Assembly: GCF_900111025.1 (NCBI RefSeq)
Contig: NZ_FOFN01000003.1
Location: forward strand, 434,001 to 498,000
Length of the DNA: 64,000 nt
Source of the DNA: Hyunsoonleella jejuensis
Lineage (GTDB): Bacteria; Bacteroidota; Bacteroidia; Flavobacteriales; Flavobacteriaceae
Direction: 5' to 3'
Program-made: the position numbers and the translations under genes
Part shown: piece by piece, positions 1 to 7,475 of the stretch
Layout of the letters: each line of letters starts with the position of its first letter
Position numbering within the stretch: the stretch's first letter is position 1
Notes under the pieces: generated by a model
What the model was told of the DNA's origin: nothing
What the model saw: the letters and a program-made list of their open reading frames with translations, nothing else
The model's database searches: none

Positions 1-98
1 TGGCGTAACTCCTCTACATTCGGGTATAACATTTCAGGGATAAACGCACCCCCAAATTCGCCATAGTATCCTTTGTCATCTACGTTGTAATTCTCCAT
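1..98 (-). CDS. trpB: Tryptophan synthase beta chain, N-terminal fragment (runs off the window)
   Basis: The last 32 complete codons before the left edge read as the conserved TrpB N-terminus, with the stretches DDKGYYGEFGGAFIPEML and YPNVEELR. TrpB condenses indole with serine to give tryptophan, using PLP, in the alpha2-beta2 synthase complex. The Met codon at 98-96 is the normal TrpB start. However, the frame is continuous with trpF upstream and has no stop between them (see the trpF entry). Only the first residues lie inside the window, so the catalytic part cannot be checked. The identity is secure because this N-terminus is highly conserved in the family. Confidence 0.85.
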   Translation of the reverse strand, partial: MENYNVDDKGYYGEFGGAFIPEMLYPNVEELR

Positions 99-737
99 GT
101 TCTTATTACTCAGTTTATTTATAAATTCTCTTAGTATACTACTATTTTTAAGCCCTGGTTCTGTTTCAAATTTGCTATTAACATCTAAAGCGTAGCAATA
201 TTCTGAGGCTTTACTTTCTTTAAATTGTTTAAGTTCTTCAACTTGGTCTAAACCTATGCCACCGCTTAAAAAGAAAGGTTTGGTTGATGGGTAATTGTTC
301 AGTAAGCTCCAATCAAATCTATAACCATTCCCTCCTGGGAGTTTGCCTTTCGTGTCAAATAAAAAGAAATCACAAACATTTTCATACGCCTCTAAAACAT
401 CAAAATTAAATCCATCTTTCACAGAGAATACTTTGATGATTTCAATGGGTCTAGATAATAATTTTGTAGAACGTAAAATACTACAAAAATATGGCGACTC
501 CTCCCCATGCAATTGCACAACATCAAGCTTAAATTCATTTACTTTTTTTATGATAGTGCTAACTTCTTCATTAACGAAAACACCTACTTTTTTAATGTCT
601 TCTGAAATTTCAGGAATCTTTGTATCAAAGTGCCTAGGCGTATCTTCGTAAAAAATAAAACCAAGATAATCAGGTTTTAAGCTAGCAACTTGCTTAATAT
701 TATCTTGATATTTCATACCACAAACTTTTAATTTCAT
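99..737 (-). CDS. trpF: Phosphoribosylanthranilate isomerase, reading in frame into trpB
   Basis: Isomerises phosphoribosylanthranilate to CdRP, the third step from anthranilate to tryptophan. I translated the minus strand from the ATG at 737-735. It opens MKLKVCGMKYQDNI, the usual PRAI start with the catalytic Cys in KVCGM, and continues with PDYLGFIFYEDTPR, VVQLHGEESP, FDTKGKLPGGNGYRFDW, FLSGGI and YALDVNSKFETEPGLK, all family motifs. The start overlaps the trpC stop as ATGA. At 213 codons it has the normal length of a single TrpF, but it meets no stop codon: after NKLSNKN it reads straight into the TrpB start. It is therefore either a TrpF-TrpB fusion with a very short linker, or a stop codon lost by mutation or sequencing error. 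Confidence 0.88.
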
Positions 738-1519
738 GCTTCTAAGGTTTTAATGAAATCTGTAGCGCTGGCTCCAGGATTATCTGTTTTCATAAAGTTT
801 TCACCTATTAAAAATCCTTGGTAACCATAAGGTTGTAATTCTTTAATAGCGTTAATATTACTTATGCCACTTTCTGAAACTTTCACAAAATCATCTGGAA
901 TAAGAGTACTTAGTTGTTTACTCGTTTCTAAGCTAACATCAAAGGTCTTTAAATTTCTATTGTTAACCCCAAGCATATCTAAACTGGGCATTACAGATTT
1001 GTGTAGCTCCTCTTCATTGTGAACCTCTAATAACACATCAAGATTTAACTGTTTAGCAAATTGCGAAAATTGTTTAATGTTGTCTCGAGTAAGTATGGCA
1101 GCAATAAGTAAAATAACATCAGCTCCGTAGGCTTTTGCTTCTAGAATTTGGTATTCATCAATGATAAATTCTTTTCTTAGTAGCGGTAAGTTGCAACTAG
1201 CTCTTGCAGTAAGTAAATCGTCTAAGGAACCACCAAAATATTTGCCATCCGTTAATACAGACATACCACAAACTCCTGCATTTTCATACCCTTTAGCAAC
1301 GTCTTGTACATTTAGCCCATTATTAATCACTGATTTTGAAGGCGAACGTCTTTTGTGTTCGGCTATAATACCTGATTTACTATTTTTTAGATTGCTAGTT
1401 AATGAAACCGTAGGTCTTTCGAATAAAACAGATTGTTCTAATTGAGAAATGGGAATTAGCTCTTTTCTAAGTGCTACTTCTTTTCTTTTATCTATGGTAA
1501 TTTTATCTAAGATATTCAT
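734..1519 (-). CDS. trpC: Indole-3-glycerol phosphate synthase
   Basis: Closes the indole ring: CdRP is converted to indole-3-glycerol phosphate with loss of CO2 and water. The 261 residues form one TIM barrel of normal monofunctional length. Visible motifs are AEHKRRSPSK (about 53-62, catalytic Lys), LLRKEFIIDEYQ (113-124), LLEVHNE (163-169), GVNNRNL (184-190), VSESGIS (214-220) and GFLIGE (235-240, phosphate binding). The start overlaps the trpD stop (ATGA, 1516-1519) and its own stop overlaps the trpF start. This indicates translational coupling inside the trp operon. Confidence 0.96.
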   Translation of the reverse strand: MNILDKITIDKRKEVALRKELIPISQLEQSVLFERPTVSLTSNLKNSKSGIIAEHKRRSPSKSVINNGLNVQDVAKGYENAGVCGMSVLTDGKYFGGSLDDLLTARASCNLPLLRKEFIIDEYQILEAKAYGADVILLIAAILTRDNIKQFSQFAKQLNLDVLLEVHNEEELHKSVMPSLDMLGVNNRNLKTFDVSLETSKQLSTLIPDDFVKVSESGISNINAIKELQPYGYQGFLIGENFMKTDNPGASATDFIKTLEA

Positions 1520-2508
1520 TTACTCAATTCAATTAAAGTGTCTAAACTTTGTTTTGCCTTACCTGATAGTAGTGATTCTTTGGCTATTTCAAAACCTTCA
1601 TGATGTGAAATTTGTTTACTTGTTGCAATAGCCAATCCTGCATTAGCGCACACTACGTTATTTTGGGCTTCTGTACCTTTTCCATCTATAATGTCAACAA
1701 ATATTTTTGCGGCGTCATCTACCGTATTTCCCCCAAAAATGGCTTCTTGTGGTATTTTTGATAGACTCAAATCTTCTGGTGAGAACAATTTTTCAGAATG
1801 ATTGGAAACAATTTTAGCTTTTCCCGTTAATGAAATTTCATCGTAACCATCTAATGCATAAACAATACTATAATTTTTGTCTGTATTTTGATAGATGAAA
1901 CTGTACAAGCGCAATAATTCTAAGCTAAAAACACCCAACATTTGATTTTTGGGGAACGAAGGATTTACCATTGGGCCTAACATATTGAAAAAGGTTTTAA
2001 CACCCAATTCTCTTCTTATGGGAGCAACATTCTTCATCGCAGGATGAAATAGTGGTGCATGCAAAATACAAATACCAGCTTTATCCACACAGCGCTTTAA
2101 AAAAGATTCATCATTTGAAAATTTTACACCTAAATGCTCCATAACATTGGAAGACCCAGAGGTGGATGACACACCATAATTACCGTGTTTAGATACGTTT
2201 ACACCAGATCCAGCCGTTATAAAGGATGATAATGTAGAGATATTGAATGTGTTTTTACCGTCACCTCCTGTACCCACAATATCAATCGCATTATAATCTT
2301 TTAAATCAATGGGAACACAAAGTTCTAAAAGCGCATTTCTAAAACCTGTAAGCTCTTCTATAGTGATGCTACGCATCATGTAAACTGATAGAAAACAAGC
2401 GATTTGGCTTGGGTTGTACATATCGTTTGATATGTTTACAAGAACCTGTTTTGCCTCCTCGGTTGAGATGGTTTCGTGATTTGTTAACCTGTTAAGAATT
2501 TCTTTCAT
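1516..2508 (-). CDS. trpD: Anthranilate phosphoribosyltransferase
   Basis: Transfers phosphoribose from PRPP to anthranilate. The glycine-rich PRPP-binding segment VGTGGDGKNTFNIST and the following KHGNYGVSSTSGSSN are typical of TrpD. Near-normal length, about 330 residues. I prefer the ATG at 2508 (MKEILNRL). The in-frame ATG at 2517 lies inside the arm of a small inverted repeat (2516-2535), so the three extra residues MRN are probably not native. It is not fused to trpG, which lies 80-90 bp upstream. The end overlaps the trpC start by 4 bp. Confidence 0.95.
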   Translation of the reverse strand: MKEILNRLTNHETISTEEAKQVLVNISNDMYNPSQIACFLSVYMMRSITIEELTGFRNALLELCVPIDLKDYNAIDIVGTGGDGKNTFNISTLSSFITAGSGVNVSKHGNYGVSSTSGSSNVMEHLGVKFSNDESFLKRCVDKAGICILHAPLFHPAMKNVAPIRRELGVKTFFNMLGPMVNPSFPKNQMLGVFSLELLRLYSFIYQNTDKNYSIVYALDGYDEISLTGKAKIVSNHSEKLFSPEDLSLSKIPQEAIFGGNTVDDAAKIFVDIIDGKGTEAQNNVVCANAGLAIATSKQISHHEGFEIAKESLLSGKAKQSLDTLIELSK

Positions 2509-2515
2509 GTTTCTC

Positions 2516-2535
2516 ATCCCTACAAAGGCAGGGAT
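2516..2535. repeat. Short REP-like inverted repeat between trpG and trpD
   Basis: ATCCCT (2516-2521) and AGGGAT (2530-2535) flank an 8-base loop rich in purines on the plus strand. It sits directly at the start of trpD, in the only real gap of the operon. There is no U-tract in either direction, so it is not an obvious terminator. It resembles the short palindromes common between genes in Bacteroidetes. Confidence 0.55.
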
Positions 2536-2599
2536 CTATATTTTATTTTTACTTTCTATGTTTTGAACAAACATTATCTACTAACACTGGTTACAGTGA

Positions 2600-3166
2600 C
2601 TAGTTATTTACCCAATTCTCTAATATCTTTTTTCCAAATGGTGTTAAAACAGACTCTGGATGATATTGTACACCTCTCACATCATAAGTTTTATGTCTCA
2701 AAGACATGACTTGTCCGTTGGCATCAAAAGACGTAGCTTCTAAACTCTCAGGTAAATTTGGATGTACCACCCAAGAATGATATCGGCCTACTTCTATATT
2801 TTTTTCTAAATCTTTAAAAATATATTCGTCGTTTACGCAAATGGTTACATTAGTTGCAACGCCATGATAAACATCGTCTAGGTTAACCAACGAGCCACCA
2901 AAAACCTCACCTATTGCCTGTTGGCCCAAACAAACACCAAATATACTTTTGGTAGCAGCGTATTTTTTGATAATTGGTTTTAATAACCCAGCTTCATCAG
3001 GAATTCCTGGCCCTGGGGATAATACAATTTTATCAAAAGGTTCCACGTCTTCCAGAGCTAATTTGTCATTTCTCACAACAGTAACATCACAATTTAAATC
3101 TTCCAAGTAATGCACAAGATTGTACGTAAAACTGTCGTAATTGTCTATAACTAATACTTTTTTCAT
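2600..3166 (-). CDS. trpG: Anthranilate synthase component II (glutamine amidotransferase)
   Basis: Hydrolyses glutamine and passes ammonia to TrpE to make anthranilate from chorismate. A class I amidotransferase of 188 residues, the usual length. It shows the oxyanion region SPGPGIPDEAG (50-60), the nucleophile Cys79 in GVCLGQQAIG, and the catalytic His168 and Glu170 in QYHPESVLTPFG. The PabA/TrpG subfamilies are hard to separate by motif, but the position between trpE and trpD supports trpG. It starts one base after the trpE stop, so the two are probably co-translated. Confidence 0.95.
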   Translation of the reverse strand: MKKVLVIDNYDSFTYNLVHYLEDLNCDVTVVRNDKLALEDVEPFDKIVLSPGPGIPDEAGLLKPIIKKYAATKSIFGVCLGQQAIGEVFGGSLVNLDDVYHGVATNVTICVNDEYIFKDLEKNIEVGRYHSWVVHPNLPESLEATSFDANGQVMSLRHKTYDVRGVQYHPESVLTPFGKKILENWVNN

Positions 3167-3167
3167 C

Positions 3168-4574
3168 TTATATGTCTTCTGCTAGTTGAATAGCCTTTTT
3201 TAATGCACCTAATTTATTGTAAACTTCTTGTAGTTCGTCTTCTTTGTTGGATTTTGAAACTAATCCTGCTCCAGCTTGCCAATAGAGTTTGTAGTCTTTA
3301 CTTAAAAAAGTACGAATCATAATAGCATGGTTAAAATTCCCATTAAAATCCATAAAACCTATAGCGCCTCCGTAATAGCCACGGCTCGTTTTTTCATACT
3401 GTTCTATTAACTGCATTGCCCTATGTTTTGGTGCGCCACTTAAAGTTCCAGCAGGAAAGGTATCTGCTACTACTTGCATAGTAGAAGTTGTTTTGTGTTT
3501 GTGTCCAGTAACTTTACTTACTAAATGGATAACGTGTGAAAAGAACTGAACTTCCCGATAGGTTTCTACTTTTACTCGGTTTCCATGGCGGCTCAAATCA
3601 TTTCTAGCTAGGTCAACTAGCATAACATGCTCCGCGTTTTCCTTGTCGTCTTTCTTTAGTTTTTCAGCCAAAATTTCATCTTGCTCTTCATCGCCCGTAC
3701 GTTTAAAAGTGCCTGCGATTGGATGAATTTCTGCTAAACCCTCATCAACAATAAGTTGTGCTTCAGGCGAACTACCAAATATTTTAAAGTCACCATAATC
3801 AAAATAAAATAAATATGGAGATGGGTTAATGCTCCTTAAAGCACGGTAAATATTAAAATCATCTCCGGTATATTCCTGTGAGAAGCGTCTTGATAATACC
3901 AATTGAAACACGTCACCGCGTTGGCAGTGTTTTTTTGCTAACTCTACATGTTCTTTAAATTCTTCATCAGTCAAATTGGACATGATGTCGCCTTTTGAAT
4001 TGAACTTGTAAGACGCAAAATTTTGAACATTAATTAGCTTGTCTATATCATCAATGTTATTTTCAACACCTTCATAGCAATGTGCAAAAATATAAGCCTC
4101 ATTCTTAAAATGATTTATAGCTATGATGTTTTGATAAACTGCATAGTACATATCTGGAATAACAACGGAGTCCTCTTTTTTACCAATTTCAATATCTTCA
4201 AAGTAGCGTACCGCATCATAGGCTGTATATCCAAATATACCGTTGTTTATAAACTTAAAGTTCTCTTCACATTTGGTGTCAAATTTTTGTGTGAAGTTAT
4301 ACACTTCATCAACCACATTAATAGCATCCGTTATTTCTATAGACGTTGAAGTGCCATCAGGAAAGGTTTCAGAGATTACTTCATTATCTACTTTTATGGA
4401 AGCAATAGGATTAAAACAGATGTAAGAGAAATTCTTATGATTCCTATGATAGTCACCACTTTCCAGTAAAATACTATTTGGGTACTTATCGCGAATTTTA
4501 TAATACACGGTTACTGGAGTAATAGTATCAGTTAAGATACGCTTATGATTTGTATAAAGGCTAAATTTTTTCAT
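3168..4574 (-). CDS. trpE: Anthranilate synthase component I
   Basis: Converts chorismate and ammonia to anthranilate, the committed step of tryptophan synthesis. In the 468 residues, the LLESGD motif at 36-41 matches the tryptophan feedback-binding site of TrpE, which argues for trpE over pabB. The chorismate-binding domain shows HPIAGTFKRTG, LVDLARNDLSRHG, DTFPAGTLSGAPKHRAM (about 372-387) and YYGGAIGFMDFNG. First gene of the trp operon. Its leader (4575-4742) carries a Trp-rich peptide and a terminator hairpin, so expression is probably set by attenuation as well as by feedback inhibition. Confidence 0.96.
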   Translation of the reverse strand: MKKFSLYTNHKRILTDTITPVTVYYKIRDKYPNSILLESGDYHRNHKNFSYICFNPIASIKVDNEVISETFPDGTSTSIEITDAINVVDEVYNFTQKFDTKCEENFKFINNGIFGYTAYDAVRYFEDIEIGKKEDSVVIPDMYYAVYQNIIAINHFKNEAYIFAHCYEGVENNIDDIDKLINVQNFASYKFNSKGDIMSNLTDEEFKEHVELAKKHCQRGDVFQLVLSRRFSQEYTGDDFNIYRALRSINPSPYLFYFDYGDFKIFGSSPEAQLIVDEGLAEIHPIAGTFKRTGDEEQDEILAEKLKKDDKENAEHVMLVDLARNDLSRHGNRVKVETYREVQFFSHVIHLVSKVTGHKHKTTSTMQVVADTFPAGTLSGAPKHRAMQLIEQYEKTSRGYYGGAIGFMDFNGNFNHAIMIRTFLSKDYKLYWQAGAGLVSKSNKEDELQEVYNKLGALKKAIQLAEDI

Positions 4575-4616
4575 TTTTTGATGTTTAGACTATCAATAAG
4601 TCAGAATTCAAATAAA

Positions 4617-4642
4617 AAGGCTTGTCGTGAATGACAAGCCTT
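4617..4642 (-). terminator. Attenuator terminator hairpin of the trp operon
   Basis: A perfect 10-bp stem (4617-4626 paired with 4633-4642, AAGGCTTGTC/GACAAGCCTT) with a 6-base loop. On the minus strand it is followed by a U-rich run. It lies between the trp promoter and trpE, not after a gene, so it acts as a conditional terminator. The loop and the first bases of its 3' arm (4625-4631) are complementary to 4673-4679, near the stop codon of the leader peptide, giving a competing antiterminator. Confidence 0.85.
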
Positions 4643-4679
4643 TTTTTATATTTTAAAATACTAAGGTTTTACTTCACGA
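4625..4679 (-). promoter_or_regulatory. Candidate antiterminator pairing in the trp leader
   Basis: On the RNA (minus strand), UCGUGAA (4679-4673, in the last codons of the leader peptide) pairs with UUCACGA (4631-4625, loop and 3' arm of the terminator). An inner CCUU (near 4663) can also pair with AAGG (near 4642), taking the 5' arm. A ribosome stalled at the Trp codons (4699-4707) would leave 4673-4679 free, so the antiterminator forms. A ribosome at the stop codon (4669-4671) would cover it, so the terminator forms. This geometry is inferred and no folding program was run. Confidence 0.6.
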
Positions 4680-4731
4680 ATGTTAGTTTCGAAAAGCACC
4701 ACCACCAAGTATTATTTAATTTTTTATTCAT
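4669..4731 (-). CDS. trpL: trp operon leader peptide with three consecutive Trp codons
   Basis: A 20-codon reading frame from ATG (4731-4729) to TAA (4671-4669). The peptide starts MNKKLNNT, continues WWWC and ends KLTFVK. Three adjacent UGG codons (4699-4707) in 20 codons is far above chance in such AT-rich DNA. It lies about 11-15 nt after the predicted transcription start and directly before the terminator hairpin upstream of trpE. This is the arrangement of TrpL in ribosome-mediated attenuation. The peptide itself should have no function beyond sensing Trp-tRNA. Confidence 0.85.
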   Translation of the reverse strand: MNKKLNNTWWWCFSKLTFVK

Positions 4732-4748
4732 TTAATTCTTTCTGTTGT

Positions 4749-4780
4749 CAAATATAAAAATGAAAATATAATTACACAAT
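4749..4780 (-). promoter_or_regulatory. Promoter of the trp operon (Bacteroidetes type)
   Basis: On the minus strand TATATTTG (4756-4749) matches the Bacteroidetes -7 consensus TAnnTTTG exactly. A TTG (4779-4777) stands 20 bases upstream, the usual -33 distance. Transcription would start near 4742-4744, just before the leader peptide. Position and match are seen in the sequence; activity is inferred. Confidence 0.7.
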
Positions 4781-4803
4781 TGTTTATTAGTTTTTTTAAC
4801 AAA

Positions 4804-4830
4804 AAAACTACCATTAAAAATGGTAGTTTT
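4804..4830 (-). terminator. Terminator of the MarR gene
   Basis: A 12-bp perfect stem (4804-4815 with 4819-4830) with a three-base loop. On the minus strand it is followed by a run of T. It lies just after the stop of the MarR gene and before the trp promoter. It separates the two transcription units. Confidence 0.8.
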
Positions 4831-4856
4831 AAACGTTGTTGAGTTCTAAGAGAGAG

Positions 4857-5318
4857 TTAGTCTGCTATTAATCTAAGTTTGCCCAACAACCTAATCAGTT
4901 CGGTAGTTTCTTCATTGGTTAAAGAATTTACCATATCTACTTCTTTGCTATCAATCAATGTATCAATTTTTTTTAAGAAGCTTAATCCCTCAGCTGTAAT
5001 GCTGATATCAATTTTTCTTTTGTTAGTTGTATTTAATTGTTTTTCAACTAGTCTTTTTTTTATGAGTTTATCAACTAATCTTGTGGTGTTACTCATTTTA
5101 GTAATCATTCTGTCTTGCACCATGCTTAATGAAGCAGGTTTTCCTTTTCTACCTCTTAAAATCCTCAACACATTGAATTGTTGAAGAGAAATATCATAAG
5201 CCTTTAATACTCTGTTTAATTCAGAATGAATCAAACCGCTCGTATACAAAATATTCACCACAACACTTTTTGATAATGGAACGTCAGCATTTAATTTTAA
5301 AATGTCTTCTATTCGCAT
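4857..5318 (-). CDS. MarR-family transcriptional regulator
   Basis: A winged-helix repressor of about 153 residues. The segment NRVLKAYDISLQQFNVLRIL is the usual first helix pair, SLSMVQDRMITKMSNTTRLV with DKLIKKRLVEK is the recognition part, and KRKIDISITAEGL is the wing. I choose ATG at 5318 (MRIEDILKL). An upstream TTG at 5339 would overlap a TACATTTG box (5344-5337) that looks like this gene's own -7 element. It stands divergent to the thioredoxin/rhodanese genes and may control them, perhaps in response to a redox or thiol signal. That is inference; the ligand cannot be read from the sequence. Confidence 0.88.
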   Translation of the reverse strand: MRIEDILKLNADVPLSKSVVVNILYTSGLIHSELNRVLKAYDISLQQFNVLRILRGRKGKPASLSMVQDRMITKMSNTTRLVDKLIKKRLVEKQLNTTNKRKIDISITAEGLSFLKKIDTLIDSKEVDMVNSLTNEETTELIRLLGKLRLIAD

Positions 5319-5442
5319 CTTTAACTGTTGTATATACAAATGTAAGTAAAATTAGCGACTTTTGTCAGTTTTATTTAAATATTTGTTAAACACTATTTTG
5401 CTCTGTTCGTATTGCTTAATTTTATCTTATTAATTAAATAAT

Positions 5443-5979
5443 ATGAGGCGTTTATTAATTATATCATTTATTTTTTTTGCAACAGCTTGTAAAGATTTTA
5501 AAGCACAAAAAGAAGTCGGTACTATCGAGTCGGTTGTGCCAGAGCAGAAATTTAATCAAGATATAGAATTAGAAATATATGATTTTGAAGGATTTAACAA
5601 ATTTCTAAACAGAAAGGACGAGAAGACCTATGTTATTAATTTTTGGGCAACCTGGTGTGGACCTTGTGTAAAAGAGTTGCCTTATTTTGAAAAGCTAAAT
5701 GCAGAATATAAAGGAGAAGGTGTTGAAGTTATTTTAGTGAGCTTAGACTTTCCACACGTTTATGAGTCTAAATTAAAGCCATTTATTTTGAAAAATAAAT
5801 TAAAAAGTAAGGTGGTTGTTTTAAATGATGACAATGAAAACAAATGGATTAATGCCATTGATAAATCTTGGTCGGGCTCAATTCCAGCAACTATTATATA
5901 TACGAAAAACGAACGAAAATTTTTTGAAAGATCTTTTACTTTTGAAGAACTTGAAGAAGAAGTAAAACAATTAAAATAA
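5443..5979 (+). CDS. TlpA-like thioredoxin-fold lipoprotein
   Basis: A lipoprotein signal (MRRLLIISFIFFATAC, lipid Cys16) is followed by a thioredoxin fold with the active site WCGPC at 71-75, in the TlpA/ResA context INFWATWCGPCVKELP, and a cis-Pro segment SGSIPATIIY. 178 residues. It should act as a membrane-anchored thiol-disulfide reductase outside the cytoplasm. The stop is 3 bp from the next thioredoxin-fold gene, so the two are probably one operon. A partner (cytochrome c maturation or another substrate) is not visible nearby. Confidence 0.9.
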   Translation: MRRLLIISFIFFATACKDFKAQKEVGTIESVVPEQKFNQDIELEIYDFEGFNKFLNRKDEKTYVINFWATWCGPCVKELPYFEKLNAEYKGEGVEVILVSLDFPHVYESKLKPFILKNKLKSKVVVLNDDNENKWINAIDKSWSGSIPATIIYTKNERKFFERSFTFEELEEEVKQLK

Positions 5980-5982
5980 GAA

Positions 5983-6606
5983 ATGATGAAAAAAGTATTT
6001 AAATTAATTCCATTAATTGCACTAGTTTTTTTTGTTAGTGCATTTTCAAATGATAATACAACTCATAATCATGGTTATGATGTAGGCGATGTTATTGAAG
6101 ATTTCAACTTAAAAAATATCGATGGTAAGATGGTATCGTTATCAGACTATAAAGACGCGAAGGGATTCATCATTACATTTACATGTAACACTTGTCCGTT
6201 CGCTATAGCTTATGAAGATAGAATAATAGCTTTAGATAAAAAATATGCATCAAAAGGTTATCCGGTAATTGCCATAAACCCAAATAATCCTGAAGCTAAA
6301 CCAGGGGATAGTTTCGAAGCGATGAAAACAAGAGCCAAAGAAAAAGGATTTACATTTCCATATTTAGTAGATGAAGGTCAAAAAATATATCCAAAATTTG
6401 GAGCTACAAAAACACCCCATAATTATGTGGTTCAAAAAACTAAAAAAGGGATGGTAGTGAAGTATATTGGAGCTATAGATGACAGTTCCAGAAATCCAGA
6501 AGCGGTGTCCGAAACATATTTAGAAGATGCAGTAGATGCACTGTTAGCAGGTGAAGAAGTAAAAACAAAAAAGACCAAAGCCATAGGTTGTAGCATTAAG
6601 GTGTAG
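5983..6606 (+). CDS. Thioredoxin/peroxiredoxin-fold (AhpC/TSA-like) exported protein
   Basis: A hydrophobic signal (1-21) leads to a redoxin domain: DVIEDFNLKNIDGKMVSLSD, then FTCNTCPFA with Cys68 and Cys71, then KFGATKTPHNYVV with the cis-Pro. The CNTC-PFA form is typical of the flavobacterial thioredoxin family protein that resembles peroxiredoxins. The C-terminus ends GCSIKV, with an extra Cys. 207 residues. Probably a periplasmic thiol oxidoreductase or peroxidase. Follows the TlpA-like gene by 3 bp and is closed by a strong terminator. Confidence 0.85.
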   Translation: MMKKVFKLIPLIALVFFVSAFSNDNTTHNHGYDVGDVIEDFNLKNIDGKMVSLSDYKDAKGFIITFTCNTCPFAIAYEDRIIALDKKYASKGYPVIAINPNNPEAKPGDSFEAMKTRAKEKGFTFPYLVDEGQKIYPKFGATKTPHNYVVQKTKKGMVVKYIGAIDDSSRNPEAVSETYLEDAVDALLAGEEVKTKKTKAIGCSIKV

Positions 6607-6625
6607 TGTTTTCGAAAAAATTAAA

Positions 6626-6654
6626 AAAATCCGAAGCGTAATACTTCGGATTTT
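6626..6654 (+). terminator. Terminator after the thioredoxin pair
   Basis: Stem AAAATCCGAAG (6626-6636) with CTTCGGATTTT (6644-6654), a 7-base loop and a following T-run. It ends the 5443-6606 unit. Confidence 0.85.
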
Positions 6655-6678
6655 TTTTCGTCTATACTTTAGAAGTAT

Positions 6679-6686
6679 TAATTTTG
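6679..6686 (+). promoter_or_regulatory. Probable -7 box of the rhodanese genes
   Basis: TAATTTTG fits TAnnTTTG and lies 19 bp before the ATG at 6705. It overlaps a TTG (6684) that would otherwise extend the gene, which supports the ATG as the start. No clear -33 TTTG was seen. Confidence 0.5.
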
Positions 6687-6704
6687 CTGAAATTTAAAAT
6701 AAAC

Positions 6705-7022
6705 ATGGAAGATTTAACACAAGAAGAGTGGGTAGAGCAATTAGAAAATGATAGTAATGCAGTTGTACTTGATGTACGAACTGATGCCGAAGTTGCTGAT
6801 GGTATTATCCCAAATGCTATTCACATAGATATTTACAAAGGACAAGAATTTTTAGATGCTATAGAAGTTCTGGATAAAAGCAAAAGTTACTATGTATATT
6901 GTCGCTCAGGAAATAGAAGTGGCAAGGCATGCCAAATTATGGAACAATTGGGTTTTGAAAAGGCATATAACCTTGAGGGAGGTATGCTACAATGGACGGG
7001 TGATGTTGTTGATTTAAAATAA
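6705..7022 (+). CDS. Cytoplasmic single-domain rhodanese
   Basis: A small rhodanese of about 105 residues without a signal peptide. It has the N-terminal VVLDVRTDAEVADGIIPNAI and the active-site loop CRSGNRSG with Cys66, then AYNLEGGMLQW. It transfers sulfane sulfur or binds persulfide. The start is ATG at 6705 (MEDLTQEEW); a longer TTG start would overlap a promoter-like box. The next gene, 6 bp on, is a rhodanese of the same fold with a lipoprotein signal, so one protein works inside and one outside the inner membrane. Confidence 0.9.
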   Translation: MEDLTQEEWVEQLENDSNAVVLDVRTDAEVADGIIPNAIHIDIYKGQEFLDAIEVLDKSKSYYVYCRSGNRSGKACQIMEQLGFEKAYNLEGGMLQWTGDVVDLK

Positions 7023-7028
7023 CAGTTT

Positions 7029-7424
7029 ATGAAAAAAATTGGTTTTTATTTAGTTTTTATTATTACAGTAAGTGGTTGCGGGTGGTACACAAGTTCTGAT
7101 GCCATTAAGCTAGAACCTAAAACCTTCGAATCTAAACTAAATGAAAGTAGGGGAGTGCAACTTGTTGACGTAAGAACGCCAAAAGAGTTCTCCCAAGGCC
7201 ATATTAAAAGCGCCATCAATATCAATTTTTTTTCAGAAAATTTTGACGATAGTCTCAACATACTGAATAAAGATAAACCTGTTTATATCTATTGTCGCTC
7301 TGGTAAGCGCAGTAGTAAAAGTGTTTCTAAATTTAAAGATGCAGGTTTTAAAACGATTTATGAGTTAGATGGAGGAATACTAAATTGGAGAAGTGAAGGT
7401 TTAAAAACAATGAATAAAGATTAA
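7029..7424 (+). CDS. Rhodanese-like lipoprotein
   Basis: A lipoprotein signal (MKKIGFYLVFIITVSGC, Cys17) precedes a rhodanese domain: VQLVDVRTPKEFSQGHI, active loop CRSGKRSS with Cys89, and IYELDGGILNW. 131 residues. Likely anchored to a membrane and facing the periplasm. It resembles its neighbour 6705-7022 closely in layout, so the pair may come from a duplication. Closed by a terminator at 7476-7498. Confidence 0.88.
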   Translation: MKKIGFYLVFIITVSGCGWYTSSDAIKLEPKTFESKLNESRGVQLVDVRTPKEFSQGHIKSAININFFSENFDDSLNILNKDKPVYIYCRSGKRSSKSVSKFKDAGFKTIYELDGGILNWRSEGLKTMNKD

Positions 7425-7475
7425 AAACGCTTATTTTTAGCTGTTGCACATAGCGTTCAACTAACAATGTTATAC

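Noticed and set aside
5340-5442. A second clear promoter for the thioredoxin genes
   Set aside because: Only near-matches such as AATATTTG and CTATTTTGC were found; none fits TAnnTTTG fully.
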